From assembly GCA_963969395.1 (NCBI GenBank), contig OZ017796.1:13890501-13954500 (forward strand): 64,000 nucleotides of DNA, read 5' to 3'. The stretch's first letter is position 1. Each line of letters starts with the position of its first letter. A model generated the notes under the pieces. That model searched no databases. It worked only from the letters and a program-made list of their open reading frames with translations, and was not told the origin of the DNA. The position numbers were made by a program, and so were the translations under genes. This document shows, piece after piece, positions 57,775-64,000 of this stretch. Origin of the DNA: Pseudoscleropodium purum (Eukaryota; Streptophyta; Bryopsida; Hypnales; Brachytheciaceae).

Positions 57775-59500
57775 TCTATGTACTATCTTAGTTTATGAGT
57801 TTTTTTCCATAGTAAGCTTATGCGTTGCTCACAACATCCCCACTTGTATAATATTCTCCTGTCATTGCATTGTTGCTTTGAACGCCCCCAATTGGGTACA
57901 AATTCGCTTGAACTACAAATTAAAGCCCCATATTTGTGAAGGAAAAAAAAAATTCTAAATCCTTCTAGTTCATTCTTAGTTTTAGATTAAGATACACACA
58001 CCTTGCAACCAATTTCTGGTTTGGTAGTTACAAAAAGGGTTAAAAGACTTGATCTACAAATTCGTGAAGAATAATTTCATTGTAGTAGAAAACTAAATTG
58101 CAATTTGTTATTCTAGGTATGGAATGGGTTTCAGATCAAAAGAATTTTTGCGCATTGGTATAGAAATGTTTTCAATTTGAAAAAAAACAATTGGCAATGT
58201 GAGAAGTGTCACTTATCTCTCTTCATTAGAGACACCAAGTTGTACATGCTGGTGGCACATAAGGATTGGTGAAATCTCCATTTTACCAATTACATTGAAG
58301 TCACTTGAGATGGTAATACAAGTGCCTTAAAGGTCAAAAGTGAGGCCACTTTTGAGTTGAATGAATCATAATTGGGAAGGTTTAGGATAATCCTTAAACT
58401 CTACATTAGAGGGTAGGTTAGAAGAGAATCAAAATCTCCTTGAAGCACTATATGGGTGTTGTTGCTTGTCTAAAGTTTGTTTAGTCAAGACATGAAAATT
58501 AAAGTGAATAATGAATAGTGCAAGGTTGCCATTGATGTGGAAGAGAGGAAGGATGGTAAGGAAAAGGATGTGGCCCATTAGAAGCAACGTGTTTAATCAA
58601 AACAAAGTAAATGGCAGTTCTACTTCTATAGCCTGTCAATCCCTAGTTACAATAAGTCAACAACAATGCAATATAGGATTGTATTATTGTAATGAAATGA
58701 TCAAGGTAGTGGATGGCGCTATGTTGTTAGGAGAATTCTTATGATGGAAGCATGCTCTCCCTATACAATCACCTAATCCATAGGAACATGATCTTCTTCT
58801 ATCCAATTTAACCTTGGTGTGATTAGCAAGCTAACAATCTCTTCATTCCGTAGCACCTCTCCTAGAGCAAAAATCAAGTTTGGATAGTACAAGAAACTAG
58901 AATTAGAGCAAAATTTGGGTTACTCATTCATAATCCACTTCTCCTCCCAATTGGAATTAGGGATTGACCTTCATATATTGATTTGTTGAGGAAGCAACTC
59001 CAGCATGCCCCAACTTCACCACTTACTTTGGAAGTTAGCAGAGACTAATTGGCATGAAGCAAAGTAGACAACAATGAACTGGAGTTGATAGTAGAAATCT
59101 CCAATGCAAGGAGCAATACAAAGCACCATCCAACATGAGCAGCCTTTGGTGAGATTCTCCCACCGAGCTTCATACGTAGCTCCACTGGTTTTTTGATGTG
59201 CACTAAAACTCTAGAGGTAGAGATTGACTAGGAAGTAGTACAAAAGAAATCAAAGTAGCTCAAGAAATTTACAGCAATTGCTTATTTTATTGGAGGCAAA
59301 CAGCCCCACGCCTTGTTCAAGCAATCGATTGAAAGAATTCAGTCACTACTAGGAGACCGAGTAGAAATTGGGAGAGATTTGGGAAGTTTTTTTTTAGGTG
59401 CACACTAAGCAACAAACCATGACACAAAACTACTCATGTTCACGCCACACTATTCGCGATGGGGGACCTGCATCCTCCATTCTCGAACTCTTGGATTTAG
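57775..59500. other. Intergenic stretch, probably old retroelement
   Basis: Translation in all frames is full of stops. Because the downstream neighbour is a decayed ORF1/gag-like region, this may be its 5' part, but I cannot show it. No gene is recognised. Confidence 0.35.
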
Positions 59501-59509
59501 TATCAATAG

Positions 59510-60125
59510 TCCTACAAACTTATAAACCCTTATGTGGATCTTTTTTAGAGGAATCTTGGCCAAATTCCTCACTGTAGCCAAAGACATTATAGGAGGATTG
59601 GGAGAATTACTTAGGTGGAATAAACAAAATGACTCTAATACGGACTGATGCTTTTGCATTGCAATTCACTCTACTAGGGGTTGGAATACAAACATCACCA
59701 TCCAAAATGCCATTACCAAGGTTCCCTCTACTATCATTTTAGATTATTGCAACCTCCCAATAAGGTGTAGAGTCTGCTAAGGCATTGATAATCTTACAAA
59801 GAGTTGTTCAAAAATTAAAAGGGCTTCATTAAGCCAGAATTGATCCAACATCTAGGCCTCGTCCAACTCGGTGGAGCACTCTCTAGAAGGAAAAACACCA
59901 ACAACACAAGGCACAACAACAAGCATAGTGCTCCCTCCCCCTTTTCCAATTGCATCGGGTTCAACACTTGCCTTCTTTGTAGGTGTTGCTCTACTCAACA
60001 AAAGTGAATCTTCAACAGTATCCAAGTCAAACAACTGGCTCCCTGCAAGCTTTAGAGGTCAAGCTGCTTCCAAAGACAATTCAGATGGATGGAAAATGGT
60101 GAACAAGAACAAAAAAGCAATGTGA
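59510..60125 (+). pseudogene. Decayed zinc-knuckle ORF1/gag-like fragment
   Basis: One plus-strand frame can be followed with a few stops: a hydrophobic LINPYVDLFRGILAK stretch, TIILDYCNLPIRC at about 59740, then a zinc-knuckle remnant C-R-V-C, stop, G-I-D-N-L-T-K-S-C (about 59779-59808) in which the expected His has become Asn. It ends with DGWKMVNKNKKAM and a stop at 60125. LPxRCxxC with a knuckle and a terminal DGW-basic tail is typical of ORF1/gag-like proteins of plant retroelements, chiefly LINEs. The downstream frame 60427-60969 (180 codons, Pro/Ser-rich) may belong to the same element. Inactive. Confidence 0.5.
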
Positions 60126-60426
60126 ACCCTAGTTAAAGTAGCCCAATGGATTGCCAAAACCTATGTGTACTTGTATAGGGAGATTCAATTCCTAGTTTGG
60201 CGAGGCCAAATTTGCAACAAGCTCCTACTCCTATTCTTCAAGAGCCCAGCTAATCCAGTAGAATTCCAATAGCTCTTCATCAGCTCCCTCCCTCAAGACT
60301 GATCTCCTACGAGGTTCAAGCAATTTTGTACCCCCCGGCTTAGTAGAGCCAATCGCCACTAGCACCATTGTAGAGAGAGCCGCAACCCTTCTAGCTCCCA
60401 GGCCACCCTAAGATGAACACATTGAG

Positions 60427-60969
60427 ATGGCACCACAAGAAATCAAGGAAATCAGTCCAAGCCAAGTCATAGGATGCCCCCCATTAGGCAAAAGATTAGC
60501 TCAACTTTTCAGCCATCAAGGTGCCATTAGACTCTCGAGACCAAGAATGCTCATTCCCCCCATCCTACAGCCCTCCTCCACCCTTGAACCTCAACTCCTA
60601 GTGGCAAAGGAATTGCAAGCAATCGTCATAGTCCATTCACTAGACTTAAACGTGGCCGAAGTTGCCTCAAATTCAACCACTGTAGGTCTCAGTAGGGAGG
60701 ATGTCTCCTTTGGTTGTTCCCAACCTTCTCAGATGTGCCCTGCCTTGGATCTGCTACCTCTAGACAATTCCCTCACCTCGCACACTTTAGTGCCAATAAC
60801 AATGGTAATCCCAGACCATCTCCAAGTAGAATTCATAGAATGGGTCAAAGCCAAAGGAGGAGCCATCAAATTCACGCCCCATTCTAGAGGATTAACATCC
60901 AACCAAAGAGCTCGGAGAATTGAGTCCCATGACTTAGCTAGTAGATTGCACTCTTCTATTTTGATCTAA
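60427..60969 (+). pseudogene. Pro/Ser-rich frame, probably retroelement-derived
   Basis: An open frame of 180 codons from ATG with low-complexity, Pro- and Ser-rich content and no recognisable domain. It lies downstream of the zinc-knuckle fragment in the same orientation; retroelement linker regions look like this. It could be a chance frame. No ribosomal or promoter context supports an independent gene. Confidence 0.3.
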
Positions 60970-61639
60970 AGGAGAAACCCCCTACTAAGAGGCCATCCAA
61001 GCATTGCTAGAAGAATTTTGGAGCAATTTCCAAATCTCCACCTACCATCAAACCTGCAATAAAGATTACAATCATTTCCCAAAACATATAAGGGTTGAAC
61101 GATTCCACCAAGTTTGACATTGTTAGAAGCTACTTCAAGCAGCTCTTCTCCTCAACCAAAAATCCTCTGCATTCAAGAGCACTGTCTTAAAGGCTCAAAA
61201 TTGGATACCATGTGCTGCTCCTTTTGGCTTTAGGCAACCTTCTTTGGAATTGAAGCAAAGATTGGATTTGGCCATGTCACAGGAGAAACAGGAGCTAGGA
61301 CAGAAGGAGTTGGCATTTGGCTAAGCCCTAGGATTATTCAACTAGTCTCAAGCTCGGGCAATTCGTTGTATGGAAGAGCACAATAGGTAAGACTCCACAA
61401 CGTCTCGAGAGGGGATCTTGCCATACTAAATGTGTACGCCTCTAATAGTGTGGGTGAGCACAACGCATTGTGAGAATCTTTGATTGAAAAACTCTCAAAA
61501 TTGAAGATGGATTCTAAGGTGAGACTGGAATTTTGTTAAGCACTAGAGATGTTGCACACGTAGTCTAGGCGTAAGTATCTTTACATATGAAAATGTGGTA
61601 AGATGACATGAATTATCATCCCAGGGAATTCTAGATGCC

Positions 61640-62650
61640 TTTCCAAATTCCAATATCCGGATGATTGTTTCCTCCTCTTCCAACTACTTTCTTTTCCTCT
61701 CTTTTCCAAAATCACTTCTATCTGGATTCCAATCCGGATTTGGTATCACCTGATTTTCCGGTTTCACCCTTAAACAAACTGGTTTTCAATTCTTCTGTTT
61801 TACCATCAGAAGGTCTACTATTGATCTTTTGAGGAATAGAAACTTCACCACTCTTGTCTATTCACTACACAGACAAAAATAAACAAACAACAAACACCCA
61901 AGTACTCAAGGTGTTGTAGAGTAGAAGGTAGATCCGGATTCTAAAAATATTCCAGATGGCTGATCCAGAATGTAGGTCACTCAGGACTACGTTCACTCTT
62001 CATATTACTACCGGAACTGACAAGGGGGTAATCTTTCTAGGTATAAGATAGATCCTAAGGTTGGTAGACCTTTTGGTGAGTGGGAGTTTCCTCTGACAAT
62101 GGCTAATCTCCGTACAAAATTATTTCCAATTCCGGATCTACACTCACACCACTCTTCATTAGAAACCAGATTACCGTTTCAGTAGTTCAAAGACACCACG
62201 CTCAGCTTCCTCGTCTTGTATCTAACATCATTATAATAGTACACCGTCAATCCGATTAAGTTATCCGAAATCCAGATTCCTCTTTACCTATCCTTCTCAC
62301 ATCTCAACACTTAAACAACAAACCAATACAATCCGGATACATGGTTGGAACCAGAAGGTTCACCAAGTGACTCAATTTAAAGAAGGGAATGAAATACAAC
62401 AAAATAATTGCTAAGATGGAATGAAAAGGCAACAAACTTGTCCACCTTTAAAAACCAAAACCAAAGTCAACGTCTAAAAAGCCCAAAAGGCATCCCAGAA
62501 TTAAAGCAACCAATTAATGAACAAGCCGGGATAATTGGAAAATCCATAGCCCAACTGTCTCTATAAATCCAGGATCTCTAAAACGTTCCGGAATCTAGAT
62601 CCACGCTTGGAATTCCTGTTCCGAATAAAAATCCTACCTAACTACCTACA
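61640..62650. mobile_element. TCCGGA-rich, non-coding part of a retroelement
   Basis: Non-coding sequence 3' of the minus-strand gag-like frame. It shares with that frame an unusual density of TCCGGA and ATCCGGAT words (for example near 61727, 61933, 62131, 62331 and 62588), which suggests that both belong to one element. It may include a long terminal repeat, but I could not identify LTR ends, a primer-binding site or a polypurine tract. Confidence 0.4.
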
Positions 62651-62652
62651 CT

Positions 62653-63984
62653 CTATCTACTCCACCATGCCTTCTTCGAGCTGCTTCCACTTTGACTGCC
62701 TGGAGTCTTCACCGAAACCTTCACTAGCATACTCTTCGTTGATGACTGAGTTTGGGACTTCTGTGAAACCTTAGGAGGTGAGTCTTCCGATTCCATCTCT
62801 TCTTCATATCCGGACTTCGGCACCTCTTCTTTTGACTCTTGAATCTCTTGAATCTCTAGATCTTTGGCTTGTAGTGATTCACTTAGTGCAATCTCAACAC
62901 GATCCCATTTTAGAGTCAATTGCTACATATGAGAGAAGTCTTCCGAATGAGATCGAGCCAGATTTGTCATCACTCCAATCCAAGCGTCGAGATTTCCACA
63001 AACCGTCAATTTGGATACCCTAAACTTTCCAATCATAACATTGCCAAGTAGTGGGAAAATTAGGACGAAAAGTGCTTGTTCTGCTAGAATAGACTTTCTA
63101 CTCACCCCTTTCTCCGACTCAGGTCCTGTTGGTCTCGATGGAGTCTGTGCTTGGCTATCTGAGGGTCCTGCAATTGGAATGAGGATAGATTTCAATCCCT
63201 TTGATTGGGGCTAAATTGGGCCACTTGAAGCCTGCTAGATCGAAGTCTATCGAATTGTAGTATCCTGGAATATGCTCCTTGGGACTTCTGGAAACCCTTC
63301 TAAGTCAATGGTCCGTTCCGGATCTAAGTACCCCAATAACTTCCGCATGTCCTTCAACACAATCCCTATCCAGGCTTCGAAGTCAACTAGAATATTTATT
63401 ATTTTGGATCTGGTCATATGCCCTTTCTTTGCCAACCAGATGGTGTAGAGCCCAACTCAGATCACTGTATGTTCCAGAACCATGACAAGTTCCTTGAACT
63501 CGTGGATGAGCCGAAGAGCCTTTGTCTCCTTCCGTCTTGTCATGTTTAGCTCCCTTTCCATCCACTCGAGTTGAGATTTGAAGTTGCCCCTTTTTTCCTC
63601 CAACTTCCGGATTTGTTCCTCTTTTTGTTGGAACTCCTCCGGATTCGGGTGTTTCCGGATCTCCTCTAAAATTTGGTCCGGCTCTATTTTGAGTTCGTTT
63701 GCGATAAGAAGCATGTGATCCCCCAAGTTGCCATACATCTACTTGGCCTACTACATCCACTAGATTCCGGCTTCAAAGAATTCGAGCTCTTGGGGAGGTT
63801 CCGGATTAGGTATTGGTTCTTTCCGTTCCGGTGTTGGTGCCTTCCCCCTTGCCGTTGGATCTATAGACTTCCTTCGTTTTTGGTCCATTGCTTCTTCTTT
63901 TCCTTCTTCCTCATCTAGTTGCTCTTCTTTGGATTCCTTCTCTTCCTTCTCCAGCTCTTCTGTGAGGCTGTACTTCAGAATCAC
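62653..63984 (-). pseudogene. Decayed gag-like coiled-coil ORF of a retroelement
   Basis: Five open segments (63984-63760, 63738-63457, 63435-63247, 63195-62923, 62919-62653) all lie in one frame, separated only by stops, so this was a single frame of about 440 codons. Four stops fall within about ten codons near 63740-63760, all TAG. The protein starts highly acidic (EEKESKEEQ), has a coiled-coil-like middle (EEQIRKLEEKRG) and a related pair of DAWIG/EAWIG blocks, and ends Ser/Lys-rich. No protease or reverse transcriptase follows downstream. It fits a gag-only, non-autonomous LTR element better than a host gene, but the family is not recognised. The 5' end may lie outside the window. Confidence 0.45.
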
Positions 63985-64000
63985 GACTCCAATGTTGTAC

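Noticed and set aside
59852..60034. Minus-strand 60-codon frame opposite the zinc-knuckle fragment
   Set aside because: Antisense shadow of the plus-strand frame that ends in DGWKMVNKNKK.
1..64000. tRNA, rRNA and CRISPR-type arrays
   Set aside because: I saw no tRNA-like internal promoter pair with a foldable cloverleaf, no rRNA similarity and no regularly spaced repeats with unique spacers; CRISPR is not expected in a plant.

Overview
The window is nuclear DNA of a land plant. It is AT-rich, gene-poor and crowded with decayed transposable elements. The plant assignment rests on two genes: a CCA1/LHY-type clock MYB factor and ABA4, a plastid protein needed for neoxanthin synthesis. The short ABA4 introns, the uninterrupted LHY coding region and an old LINE with a Dualen-like domain order would suit a seed-free plant or a gymnosperm, but I cannot name the species.

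Layout. 1-5.0 kb: AT-rich repeats and two 3'-truncated LINE copies of one family, in opposite orientation. 5.0-10.4 kb: balanced-composition sequence without a recognisable gene, with tandem duplications at 8.1-8.5 kb. 10.4-15.2 kb: dispersed repeats, a MITE-like element and a 0.98-kb repeat. 17.3-20.2 kb: the LHY-type gene, minus strand, as one GC-rich 972-codon exon, with a GC-rich upstream region to 21.5 kb that carries a G-box. 21.5-26 kb: AT-rich repeats, a MITE, a short GC-rich island and a 53-bp tandem repeat ending in A34. 26.0-30.4 kb: a long minus-strand LINE relic (reverse transcriptase, RNase H, zinc knuckle, restriction-like-endonuclease-like end) broken by stops but hardly by frameshifts. 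32.0-33.9 kb: a 1.85-kb palindrome. 34.8-40.2 kb: more MITEs and repeats. 41.0-41.8 kb: a GC-rich island with no gene model. 47.2-49.3 kb: the ABA4 gene, minus strand, in six exons that open-reading-frame inspection alone does not reveal. 50.3-57.8 kb: satellite-like monomers, inverted copies of the 14-kb repeat, a foldback MITE and tandem duplications. 59.5-64 kb: a decayed zinc-knuckle ORF1/gag-like sequence on the plus strand and a decayed gag-like ORF on the minus strand in a TCCGGA-rich element.

The two real genes are functionally separate: LHY is a nuclear morning-phase repressor of the circadian clock, and ABA4 acts in plastid membranes on the xanthophyll route that feeds abscisic acid. 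They share a strand but lie about 27 kb apart, and nothing suggests joint control. The most notable findings are the multi-exon ABA4 gene with a GC-AG intron and a perfect 21-bp intronic hairpin, the uninterrupted LHY reading frame, the LINE with both RNase H and an RLE-like C-terminus, and a repeat family with a shared terminal motif that builds the large palindrome.
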